This document shows, one piece after another, positions 1 to 5,674 of a stretch of DNA of 5,674 nt. The number at the start of each line of letters is the position of its first letter. Positions within the stretch are counted from its first letter, which is position 1. The DNA comes from an uncultured Schwartzia sp. (lineage in GTDB: Bacteria > Bacillota > Negativicutes > Selenomonadales > Selenomonadaceae). Location of the stretch: positions 1-5,674 of the forward strand of contig CAJPUA010000074.1 in NCBI GenBank assembly GCA_905373705.1, given 5' to 3'. Below the pieces are notes generated by a model. The model worked only from the letters and a program-made list of their open reading frames with translations. It did not search any database and was not told where the DNA came from. The position numbers and the translations under genes were made by a program.

Positions 1-89
1 CGATGTACGGGGTCACGCTGGAGGATGCCGGCGTATCGAAAATCCTGTCGGTTAAATTAGATGAACTTGATCCGGCGGAGAAAGGGTAG
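1..89 (+). CDS. smc: Chromosome partition protein Smc, C-terminal end (partial)
   Basis: Only the last 28 complete codons are inside the window, read in the frame that starts at base 3 and ends at the TAG at 87-89. They encode MYGVTLEDAGVSKILSVKLD plus a short charged tail. The pattern YGVT-x-E-x-x-GVSK-x-x-SV-x-L is the typical extreme C-terminus of bacterial Smc, in the ATPase head domain just after the Walker B and D-loop region. Smc is the ATPase of the condensin complex (with ScpA and ScpB) that compacts and segregates the chromosome. The complete ftsY 6 bases downstream supports the call, because smc-ftsY is a common order in Firmicutes. The fragment is short, so the identification rests on this tail motif plus the gene order. 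Confidence 0.85.
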   Translation, partial: MYGVTLEDAGVSKILSVKLDELDPAEKG

Positions 90-95
90 AAAAAA

Positions 96-1010
96 ATGGG
101 ATTTTTTGACCAGTTAAAACAAGGCCTCAGTAAGACGCGGGAATCATTGACCGCGAAGATTGAGACGACAATTTTAGGCTACGCGGATATCGACGACGAG
201 CTGCTCGATGAATTAGAGGAAATTCTCATCATGGCCGATGTCGGCGTGGCGACGACGGAAACGCTGATGAAGGCGGTACGTCAGGGAATTAAGAAAAAGG
301 AGATAAGAGAACCGGGAGATTTAAAGCCGTTTTTGGAAAAAGAAATTACGGCGCTTCTTCTTAAAGGCGGCGCGGGGATCCGAATGGCGGCGAACGGGCC
401 GACGGTTCTTCTGATCGTCGGCGTCAACGGAGCGGGTAAGACGACGACGATTGGCAAACTTAGCGCGTTTTACCATCACTATGGAAAAAAAGTCATGCTG
501 GCGGCGGCGGATACGTTTCGCGCCGCTGCCAGCGACCAGCTGGCGATTTGGGGCGAGCGCACGGCGGCAGAAGTTATCCGGCATGAGGAAGGCTCCGATC
601 CGGCGGCGGTCGTTTTTGACGCGGTTAAGGCTGCTAAAGCGCGGCAAATTGACGTTCTGCTCGTCGACACTGCGGGGCGGCTCCAAACAAAAACGAACCT
701 CATGGCGGAGCTGGAAAAAATTAACCGTGTTATCGCGCGGGAAATTCCCGGCGCGCCGCATGAAACACTGCTGGTTTTAGACGCGACGACGGGGCAGAAT
801 GCGGTGAGCCAGGCAAAGCTCTTCACACAAGCGGCGCCCGTTACCGGCGTTGTTTTGACAAAGCTCGACGGAACGGCGAAAGGCGGGGTCGTCATCGGCA
901 TTAAGGCGGAGCTGGGTATCCCTATTAAATGGCTCGGCGTCGGCGAAGCCGTCGAGGATTTACGGCCTTTTGCTGCTGAGGATTTTGCTAAGGCGCTTTT
1001 TGAAAACTGA
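96..1010 (+). CDS. ftsY: Signal recognition particle receptor FtsY
   Basis: This is the SRP receptor GTPase. It docks the ribosome-SRP (Ffh/4.5S RNA) complex at the cytoplasmic membrane so that membrane proteins are inserted co-translationally. The 304-residue protein has a short amphipathic N-terminus (MGFFDQLKQGLSKTRES), the likely lipid-binding helix, then the helical N domain (about 20-90). The NG GTPase domain shows G1 GVNGAGKTTT (109-118), DTFRAAA (139-145), G3 DTAGR (191-195), G4 TKLD (255-258) followed by GTAKGG, and the closing GVGE...DLRPF (281-292). It lacks the long acidic A domain of the E. coli protein, as is usual in Firmicutes. The ATG at 96 is preceded by a purine-rich site (GGAGAAAGGG, 77-86) that overlaps the end of smc, so the two genes are probably co-transcribed. 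All GTPase motifs are intact. Confidence 0.97.
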   Translation: MGFFDQLKQGLSKTRESLTAKIETTILGYADIDDELLDELEEILIMADVGVATTETLMKAVRQGIKKKEIREPGDLKPFLEKEITALLLKGGAGIRMAANGPTVLLIVGVNGAGKTTTIGKLSAFYHHYGKKVMLAAADTFRAAASDQLAIWGERTAAEVIRHEEGSDPAAVVFDAVKAAKARQIDVLLVDTAGRLQTKTNLMAELEKINRVIAREIPGAPHETLLVLDATTGQNAVSQAKLFTQAAPVTGVVLTKLDGTAKGGVVIGIKAELGIPIKWLGVGEAVEDLRPFAAEDFAKALFEN

Positions 1011-1029
1011 CTGGCACAGGAAAAGAATT

Positions 1030-1050
1030 GCCATAGTTTTACTGTATGGC
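1030..1050. repeat. Small dyad in the ftsY downstream region
   Basis: GCCATA (1030-1035) and TATGGC (1045-1050) are perfect inverted repeats separated by 9 bases. They lie 20 bases after the ftsY stop codon. No T-run follows, so this is not a standard intrinsic terminator. It could be a 3'-end stabilising hairpin or chance. Confidence 0.35.
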
Positions 1051-1075
1051 GGTGCTCAGCTTAAAATACAGGCAA

Positions 1076-1118
1076 AAAAATTCCGTCGCGGAAGAAAATT
1101 TTCAGCGGCGGAATTTTT
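1076..1118. terminator. Bidirectional intrinsic terminator between ftsY and the SGNH hydrolase gene
   Basis: Bases 1076-1089 pair with 1105-1118: 14 pairs, of which one is a G-U wobble in the plus-strand RNA and an A-C mismatch in the minus-strand RNA. The GC-rich core is TTCCGTCGC against GCGGCGGAA. The 15-base loop contains the palindrome GAAAATTTTC, which could lengthen the stem. For plus-strand transcripts leaving ftsY the right arm ends in T5-C-T3. For minus-strand transcripts the 7 As at 1074-1080 supply the U-run. The right arm lies inside the last codons of the minus-strand gene, and the loop includes its stop codon. Confidence 0.8.
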
Positions 1119-2718
1119 CTTTGTGGGCGTTTATGACCTCCGCCATGAGCATCTTCCCGCGGATATCGGGGTGCAGGCCGTCGATACTGAGACTGGCGTC
1201 CAGAAGCGTATGCGTGGGGTCGTAGAAATACGGCTCCAGGTCAATATAATACTCCTGTTGTCGGATAAACGCGTTGATCAACCGCATTTTATCATACCAG
1301 CCAGGATCTGTTTCCGTATGAAAGGCCTGATTGATATGATCGGGATTTATGGGCATAAGAGTCAGAAAAATAGGACGTATATCGTTGGCGCGGCATTTTT
1401 CTCGTATTCCCTCAAGATCTTTGATGATCGAGACGGCGGAAAGATCGGAGCGTAAGTCGTTGGAACCGGTCAATATCAGCAAATTGTAAGGATGATACGG
1501 CAACACGTCGTCTTCAAAACGCAGGAGCGAATCATGCGCCGTATCGCCGCTGCGTCCGAGATTTTGAGCGGGAAAATCAAGATAGGTCGTATAATTATAT
1601 TCCAGATTGAACGGCGAATAGGACAGCGCGCCGCCTCCGTGGGTAATGCTGTCCCCAAAGGCGGCGGCGAAAGCGCGGCCTCTTCGGGGCGGGACAATAA
1701 AACGGGCGGTGTCTGAATAAGTGCCGACCGTATTGCCGTTCTCGTCTATGCCACGCACGCGCCAGTAATATGGCCCTGCGTAAGGCCGGGCGTACTCGTC
1801 ATAGCAACTGAAGGAATCGTCGGCCGTCATAGCCCAGACGCGGTCGGCGGAGGGAAGGGTACCGCGCTCTGTCGTCGGAGGTTTTAGCAGCAGTTCAACT
1901 TCGTAGCGGTTGACGCCGTGCATGGGAATCCATTGGTAAACGGGATACAGAGGGATTTCGTCCCCCGGCATTTGATCAAAATAGTTCAGTAAGGGACGGT
2001 CGGGCGGCGGTAGAGAAGCGTCGATGATCAGCGGTTCCGCGCGGGAAAAGACGCCGATAGGCTGTCTGGAGAGATCAAGCGCCCGAACACGCCAGTAAAT
2101 AGGCGACTGAATATCTAACGCGCTCAGATCCGCCTGCCAGCCGTTCGTATAAATTTGCGTCGTGCTAAACAGGTGGTGAAAAGCCGATATTTCGGTTCCG
2201 TTTTCTTTTTCCGGCGGAGCGGAGAGAAATTCCACTTCATAGCATACGGCGGCGGGAACTGTGTGCCAGACGAGATACGGCCGGAGACTGGCGGGGTTTT
2301 CTTCGGTGTAATGATAGATAGTAACCGGCGCGGCAGGCGTCGGATAGTTAGGATTAGGAACGGGGGCGATGGGCTTCGTCAGCGCTCCGAATAAGCCGTA
2401 GGCGGTGATTTGATAGTACATGGGAATCGCCGTTGAGGAAACGGCGCAATAGTCGTTTAGCGTAAAAGAGGTATCGAAAGTATGATAACGGAGCTCTTTC
2501 GCCACGGCGCCGGTCGTTTCCGACAGAGTATCGACACGGTACAGGCAGGGATAGGGGAGTTTATCCCAATGCAAGATCATCCGGCCATCGTTCTCGGTGA
2601 AAGAAATATGCCACGAGGTCTTTTCGCGCAGTTGAAAATAATCTGTTTTTTCGATGGCGTATATGTTGACGGTTGCTAAAACAGCGACAACCGACAAAAA
2701 AAGAATAAATTTTTTCAT
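1102..2718 (-). CDS. Secreted SGNH/GDSL hydrolase with N-terminal fibronectin-III-like repeats
   Basis: The 538-residue product starts with a signal peptide: Lys-Lys, a hydrophobic core, and a likely cleavage after NIYA at about residue 21. No lipobox cysteine is visible. Three beta-sandwich-like modules follow, at roughly 30-120, 125-235 and 240-343. The second and third share the fibronectin-III-like signature YEVE(F/L)L ... YWRVR(A/G)(L/I)D ... (G)-x-(F/Y)S. The C-terminal domain (about 348-538) has all SGNH blocks: FGDSITHGGG with Ser357, N386-x-G388 for block II, GSND (418-421) with Asn420, and DGLHP (513-517) with Asp513 and His516. It should therefore be an active esterase or acylhydrolase in the periplasm or at the cell surface; the substrate cannot be read from the sequence. 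The ATG at 2718 was chosen because it begins the signal peptide and has GGAG (2724-2727) 5 bases upstream. The open frame continues to 3063, but that extension would run antisense through the next gene. Confidence 0.9.
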   Translation of the reverse strand: MKKFILFLSVVAVLATVNIYAIEKTDYFQLREKTSWHISFTENDGRMILHWDKLPYPCLYRVDTLSETTGAVAKELRYHTFDTSFTLNDYCAVSSTAIPMYYQITAYGLFGALTKPIAPVPNPNYPTPAAPVTIYHYTEENPASLRPYLVWHTVPAAVCYEVEFLSAPPEKENGTEISAFHHLFSTTQIYTNGWQADLSALDIQSPIYWRVRALDLSRQPIGVFSRAEPLIIDASLPPPDRPLLNYFDQMPGDEIPLYPVYQWIPMHGVNRYEVELLLKPPTTERGTLPSADRVWAMTADDSFSCYDEYARPYAGPYYWRVRGIDENGNTVGTYSDTARFIVPPRRGRAFAAAFGDSITHGGGALSYSPFNLEYNYTTYLDFPAQNLGRSGDTAHDSLLRFEDDVLPYHPYNLLILTGSNDLRSDLSAVSIIKDLEGIREKCRANDIRPIFLTLMPINPDHINQAFHTETDPGWYDKMRLINAFIRQQEYYIDLEPYFYDPTHTLLDASLSIDGLHPDIRGKMLMAEVINAHKEKFRR

Positions 2719-2741
2719 AATTGCTCCAAGTGTTGTATAAT
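2712..2741 (+). promoter_or_regulatory. Candidate promoter for the cob(I)alamin adenosyltransferase gene
   Basis: A perfect -10 box TATAAT (2736-2741) is preceded, across an 18-base spacer, by a weaker -35 box TTTTCA (2712-2717; 4 of 6 matches). Transcription would begin near 2748 and leave a leader of about 60 bases before the start codon at 2810. The -35 box overlaps the first codons of the divergent hydrolase gene. Confidence 0.45.
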
Positions 2742-2757
2742 AAATGAAAGCAGTATT

Positions 2758-2787
2758 AGTATACATCTTTTCGGCTTCGTTTGGCAA
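2758..2787 (-). promoter_or_regulatory. Candidate sigma-70-type promoter for the SGNH hydrolase gene
   Basis: Read on the minus strand, TTGCCA (2787-2782; 5 of 6 matches to the -35 consensus) and TATACT (2763-2758; 5 of 6 to the -10 consensus) are separated by 18 bases. The expected start of transcription is near 2751, giving a leader of about 30 bases with GGAG just before the ATG at 2718. Confidence 0.55.
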
Positions 2788-2809
2788 AATATTTAGGGAG
2801 ATGAGACGT

Positions 2810-3346
2810 TTGGCGGCGCGAGGTTTGATTATCGTCCACACGGGAAACGGCAAGGGAAAAACGACGGCGGCTTTAGGGCTGGCTGTCCGAGCTTGGGGCG
2901 ATGGCCTGCGGGTGTTGATTCTGCAATTCATTAAAGGGTCATGGAAGTATGGCGAGCTGGAGACGCTTCGGATACTGGGCGAGATGAACGGACGGATGGA
3001 AGTGCGGCGCGGCGGGAGAGGATTTTCGCAGCGTGATACCGAGGATAAGGCGGAGCACCGCAAGGCGGCGCAGGAAGCGTGGCGGGAGGCGTTGGAGGAG
3101 ATTACGGCCTCGCGTTGGGATCTGATCGTGCTGGATGAAATTAATTATGCCGTCAAATTTGGCCTTGTGGAAATTGAGCAAGTGATGGAGCTGCTCGATA
3201 AAAAGCCCTCGGAGCTTCACTTGGTTCTTACCGGGCGCGACGCTCGCCCTGAGCTTATTGAGCGGGCGGATCTCGTTACGGAGATGAGGCTCATTAAGCA
3301 TCCGTATCAGGAAGGGATAAAAGCGCAGAAAGGCATTGAGTTTTAA
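2810..3346 (+). CDS. cobO: Cob(I)yrinic acid a,c-diamide / cob(I)alamin adenosyltransferase (CobO/BtuR/CobA type)
   Basis: This enzyme transfers the 5'-deoxyadenosyl group of ATP to the cobalt of a reduced corrinoid, making the adenosylcobalamin-type cofactor in synthesis or salvage. With the start used here the protein has 178 residues. It shows the family P-loop GNGKGKTT (12-19), a Walker-B-like LIVLDEIN (105-112), the conserved LTGRDARPELIERADLVTEM block (140-159), and the C-terminal IKHPYQEGIKAQKGIEF, so it is full length. The start is uncertain. TTG at 2810 lies 9 bases after AGGGAG (2795-2800). ATG at 2801 abuts that site with no spacing. ATG at 2744 has no ribosome binding site and sits at the predicted transcription start. 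TTG 2810 also gives the usual short N-terminus before GLIIVHTGNGKGK. No other cobalamin gene is in the window, so salvage or a scattered pathway are both possible. No terminator is evident after it. Confidence 0.93.
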   Translation: MAARGLIIVHTGNGKGKTTAALGLAVRAWGDGLRVLILQFIKGSWKYGELETLRILGEMNGRMEVRRGGRGFSQRDTEDKAEHRKAAQEAWREALEEITASRWDLIVLDEINYAVKFGLVEIEQVMELLDKKPSELHLVLTGRDARPELIERADLVTEMRLIKHPYQEGIKAQKGIEF

Positions 3347-3364
3347 AGCGCCGGGAAAAGAAGG

Positions 3365-3393
3365 TTGCAATCCGAAAAAGGGTACTGTAAAAT
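3365..3393 (+). promoter_or_regulatory. Candidate promoter for fur-hemZ
   Basis: TTGCAA (3365-3370) and TAAAAT (3388-3393) are separated by exactly 17 bases, in the 105-base gap between cobO and fur. Transcription would start near 3400, about 50 bases before the fur ATG. The AT-rich stretch just after it (about 3388-3410) contains a loose inverted repeat (TAAAATA ... TATTTAA), but it does not match the 19-bp Fur box well, so autoregulation cannot be claimed from sequence. Confidence 0.55.
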
Positions 3394-3451
3394 AAGTAAA
3401 AGTATTTAAGTCAGCAGTTAGGGGTTTTCGTAGACAAAAGGAGACATCATC

Positions 3452-3895
3452 ATGGCGGACAACATCACGATGGAGGTTCTCAAGGAGCGCTTGCAGGCAC
3501 GTCAGCACAAACTGACGACGCAGCGCCGGATTGTTTTGGAGGTTTTTCTGACCCACCCCGGTCAGCATTTGAGCGCGGAAGATGTTTACGGCATTTTGCG
3601 CGGGCAGTCGTTAGACATTGGGCTGGCGACGGTGTATCGCAGTCTGGAGCTTTTGGCGAATTTAGGGATCCTGCAAAAGATGGAATTTGGCGATGGGTGC
3701 AGTCGTTACGAGATCGGCACCATGACGCCGGACGCCCACCAGCATCATCATCTCATCTGCATGAAGTGCGGGAAGGTCGAAGAGTTTCCGGACGATTTAA
3801 TGGACGATTTGGAGAAGGATGTAGCGAAGAAAACGCATTTTCGGATCGTCGATCATCAGGTGAAATTTTTCGGCTATTGCAAGGAGTGCCAATGA
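3452..3895 (+). CDS. fur: Fur-family metal-responsive transcriptional regulator
   Basis: This is a 147-residue dimeric DNA-binding repressor that senses a divalent metal, most likely iron. The N-terminal winged helix contains the recognition-helix signature DIGLATVYRSLELL (55-68) and the wing MEFGDGCSRYEI (77-88). The C-terminal half holds the metal and dimerisation region: HQHHH (96-100), CMKC (Cys103/Cys106), E110/E111, His129, His135, and CKEC (Cys143/Cys146). The two CxxC pairs form the usual structural zinc site. The GLATVYRSLELL and FGDG-x-SRYE patterns fit Fur better than PerR or Zur, though sensing specificity is inferred. ATG 3452 has AAAAGGAG (3436-3443) 8 bases upstream. A strong promoter candidate precedes it, and hemZ starts within a few bases of its stop codon, so the two are very likely one operon. 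Confidence 0.93.
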   Translation: MADNITMEVLKERLQARQHKLTTQRRIVLEVFLTHPGQHLSAEDVYGILRGQSLDIGLATVYRSLELLANLGILQKMEFGDGCSRYEIGTMTPDAHQHHHLICMKCGKVEEFPDDLMDDLEKDVAKKTHFRIVDHQVKFFGYCKECQ

Positions 3896-3899
3896 GTTT

Positions 3900-5381
3900 T
3901 TGAAAATAGGGAAATTTTCTTTGAATTTGACCTCTGAGGTCATGGTAAAGGTATCAAAAGAAGTTTTGACGCTTTTTGGCATTATCGTTACCGGCGACGA
4001 TCCTGATTTTGATGAGATGGCGGTTCGGCACGAACTTTTGACAGATCCTGCGCCGCGCGTCAGGACGAAGCTGTCGCTGACGGATCAAGCCGGACGGACG
4101 GAATTATATGAATGTGAGTCGGCGGGAGATGGGGAAGAACCGGTTTCGGCGGCCTTTCATCGCTTGGTTAAGCTGAATTTTTATCAGCTGCTTCGCCGCT
4201 ACTGCGGTATGCCGCCGGCGCCGTGGGGAATTCTATACGGCGTGCGGCCGGTCAAGATTGTCCATCGCTATATGGAGCGGGGGATGGATAGAGCGGCGAT
4301 TGAGCGGCGGCTGGCGAAAAATTTTGCGGTCACTCCCGAAAAGGCTCGCCTCCTCACGGACGTCGCCCGGCGTCAGCGCCCCTGTTTGCTTTCTGCGTCA
4401 GCCAAGGATGTCAGTATTTATATTGGCATTCCTTTTTGTTTGTCTTGCTGTCTTTATTGTTCTTTTCCCGCGAATCTTCTGCCCAATGAGGCGCGATTAG
4501 CAGATTTTATGCAGGTTTTGGAAAAGGACATGAGGGCGGTTCGCTCCGCCCTTACGCGTTACGATTTGCGGGTACAGAGTATCTATATCGGCGGCGGGAC
4601 GCCGACGAGCCTGCCCGATCATTTTTTTGCCGCACTGATGGAAGCGGTCAGGCAGAATTTTTATTCCGCAGGGGTCGCGGAGGTTACTGTCGAGGCGGGA
4701 CGTCCCGACAGTATGTCGCCGGGCAAGATAAAGACGCTGAAAGATTATCACGTGACCCGGGTCAGCGTCAATCCGCAGACGATGCAGGAGCGGACGCTGA
4801 AACGTATCGGGCGCAGTCACACGCCGGAGGATATTGTGACGATGTACCATGATCTGCGGACGGCGGGCATAGCGTCGATCAATATGGACGTCATCGTCGG
4901 CCTGCCGGGTGAAACGCGGGCGGATATGGCGGATACGATGGCGAAGCTCGCGACGCTCGCGCCTGATGATATAACGCTTCATACGCTGGCGCTTAAGCGC
5001 GGATCGCGGCTGAAAATGAATCTAAGTGAGACAGAGCTGCCGACGGATGAGGAGGTTCGCGCTATGTACGCGATCGCGAGGGAAAGCGTCGCCCGGCAGG
5101 GAATGGAGCCTTATTATCTCTATCGGCAGGGCTATCAAAGCGGCCAGCTGGAAAATGTCGGCTGCGCCCGCCCAGGCGCGGAGAGCCTCTACAATATTCA
5201 GATCATGGGCGAGCGGCAGACGATTTTAGGCATTGGCGGCGCGGCCACGTCGAAAATCGTCAACCCGCGCACAGAACGCATGAAAGCCGCATTTAATGCT
5301 AAAGATTTAAGAAGTTATTTAGAAAATATCGATACATATATAGAAAAGCGCGCTTCCTTGTTAGCGGAAGCGTATGAATAA
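3900..5381 (+). CDS. hemZ: HemZ-type oxygen-independent coproporphyrinogen III dehydrogenase (radical SAM)
   Basis: This is a radical SAM protein of the HemN/HemW/HemZ family. HemZ members are annotated as converting coproporphyrinogen III to protoporphyrinogen IX without oxygen, but activity is proven for few of them. The 493-residue protein has an N-terminal HemZ-specific region (1-170, including PWGILYGVRPVKIVHRYME) and then the 4Fe-4S cluster motif CLSCCLYC, with Cys180, Cys184 and Cys187 as CxxxCxxC. SAM-binding elements GGGTPTS (231-237), TVEAGRPD (263-270), SVNPQTMQERTLKRIGR (289-305) and MDVIVGLPGET (329-339) follow. The C-terminal signature YYLYRQ...GQLENVG and LGIGGAATSKI (433-443) separates HemZ from HemW. 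The start is uncertain: TTG 3900 lies 13 bases after AAGGAG (3881-3886), TTG 3921 lies 8 bases after AGGGA (3908-3912), and ATG 3942 has only a very close GAGG. The gene starts 4 bases after fur and is followed by hisS after 17 bases. Confidence 0.92.
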   Translation: MKIGKFSLNLTSEVMVKVSKEVLTLFGIIVTGDDPDFDEMAVRHELLTDPAPRVRTKLSLTDQAGRTELYECESAGDGEEPVSAAFHRLVKLNFYQLLRRYCGMPPAPWGILYGVRPVKIVHRYMERGMDRAAIERRLAKNFAVTPEKARLLTDVARRQRPCLLSASAKDVSIYIGIPFCLSCCLYCSFPANLLPNEARLADFMQVLEKDMRAVRSALTRYDLRVQSIYIGGGTPTSLPDHFFAALMEAVRQNFYSAGVAEVTVEAGRPDSMSPGKIKTLKDYHVTRVSVNPQTMQERTLKRIGRSHTPEDIVTMYHDLRTAGIASINMDVIVGLPGETRADMADTMAKLATLAPDDITLHTLALKRGSRLKMNLSETELPTDEEVRAMYAIARESVARQGMEPYYLYRQGYQSGQLENVGCARPGAESLYNIQIMGERQTILGIGGAATSKIVNPRTERMKAAFNAKDLRSYLENIDTYIEKRASLLAEAYE

Positions 5382-5398
5382 CCGGGGAGGATGCATTT

Positions 5399-5674
5399 AT
5401 GCTGACACAGGCGCCGCGCGGCACGAAAGATATTTTGCCGGATAAAATCGGGCAATGGGTATATGTGGAAACGAAGATCCGGGAGCTTTGCGCCCGGTAT
5501 GGCTTTCGGGAGATCCGTACGCCCATTTTCGAGCACACGGAGTTATTTCAGCGCGGAATCGGCGATACGACGGATGTCGTCGAGAAAGAGATGTATACGT
5601 TCACGGATCGCGGCGGGCGAAGCGTTACTTTGCTGCCGGAGAACACGGCGGCGGTGGTGCGCGCCTATCTGGAG
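5399..5674 (+). CDS. hisS: Histidyl-tRNA synthetase, N-terminal part (runs off the window)
   Basis: The first 92 codons are present. The class II synthetase charges tRNA-His with histidine in the cytoplasm. The sequence shows APRGTKDILP (5-14), the standard HisRS N-terminus, then class II motif 1 around YGFREIRTPIFEHTELFQRG (34-53), GDTTDVVEKEMYTF (55-68), and the start of the histidine-binding loop, LLPENTAAVVRAYLE (78-92). Motifs 2 and 3 lie beyond the window. Most HisRS have Arg-Pro-Glu-x-Thr in this loop; here residue 79 is Leu (codon CTG, 5633-5635), while Glu81 and Thr83 are kept. ATG 5399 is preceded by GGGGAGG (5384-5390) with 8 bases spacing. The ATG at 5391 hits a stop after four codons. 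Spacing suggests co-transcription with hemZ, and no T-box leader is present in the 17-base gap. Confidence 0.95.
   Translation, partial: MLTQAPRGTKDILPDKIGQWVYVETKIRELCARYGFREIRTPIFEHTELFQRGIGDTTDVVEKEMYTFTDRGGRSVTLLPENTAAVVRAYLE

Noticed and set aside
321..901. Long open frames on both strands inside ftsY
   Set aside because: They are by-products of GC-rich codons, and the ftsY frame has every GTPase motif.
2719..3063. N-terminal extension of the minus-strand hydrolase frame up to an ATG at 3063
   Set aside because: It is antisense to the conserved P-loop region of cobO, its translation is low-complexity Pro/Ser/Arg-rich, and a signal peptide with a ribosome binding site begins at 2718.
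3388..3410. Possible Fur box near the fur promoter
   Set aside because: The AT-rich inverted repeat is imperfect and does not match the TGATAATnATTATCA pattern well enough.
2939..3568. 209-residue minus-strand open frame opposite cobO and fur
   Set aside because: It spans two well-supported plus-strand genes and their promoter gap and shows no recognisable domain, so it is a shadow frame.
5351..5372. Perfect 7-bp inverted repeat CGCTTCC / GGAAGCG at the end of hemZ, considered as a terminator or attenuator before hisS
   Set aside because: It lies within coding sequence, has no following T-run, and the hisS ribosome binding site follows closely.

Overview
The window looks like an ordinary chromosomal stretch from an anaerobic member of the Firmicutes, most likely class Negativicutes (Selenomonas/Megasphaera/Dialister relatives). 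The reasons are the smc-ftsY pair, a Fur with two CxxC motifs placed directly before a HemZ-type radical SAM protein, hisS directly after hemZ, moderately GC-rich codon use, and strong AGGAG-type ribosome binding sites. Genus cannot be decided from sequence alone. No mobile element, CRISPR array, rRNA or tRNA is visible.

Layout. (1) Positions 1-1010, plus strand: the last codons of smc, then complete ftsY 6 bases later, so chromosome condensation and membrane-protein targeting genes are co-transcribed. (2) 1011-1118: a short intergenic region with a small dyad and a long stem that can terminate transcription from both sides. (3) 1102-2718, minus strand: a secreted 538-residue protein with three fibronectin-III-like repeats followed by an intact SGNH/GDSL hydrolase domain; it converges on ftsY. 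(4) 2719-2809: a compact regulatory region in which the hydrolase promoter and a candidate promoter for the next plus-strand gene face each other. (5) 2810-5674, plus strand: a CobO-type corrinoid adenosyltransferase, a Fur-family regulator with its own promoter, HemZ (coproporphyrinogen dehydrogenase family), and the first 92 codons of histidyl-tRNA synthetase, which runs off the window end.

How the genes relate. The plus-strand block after 2810 has a tetrapyrrole/metal theme: corrinoid adenosylation, iron-type regulation and a heme-biosynthesis-type radical SAM enzyme. fur and hemZ lie 4 bases apart and are probably translated from one mRNA, and hisS follows hemZ by 17 bases with a strong ribosome binding site. 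The secreted hydrolase has no obvious functional link to its neighbours. No previously undescribed system is evident. The points most worth a second look are the hydrolase architecture, the face-to-face promoters, the fur-hemZ coupling, and an Arg-to-Leu change in a conserved HisRS loop.
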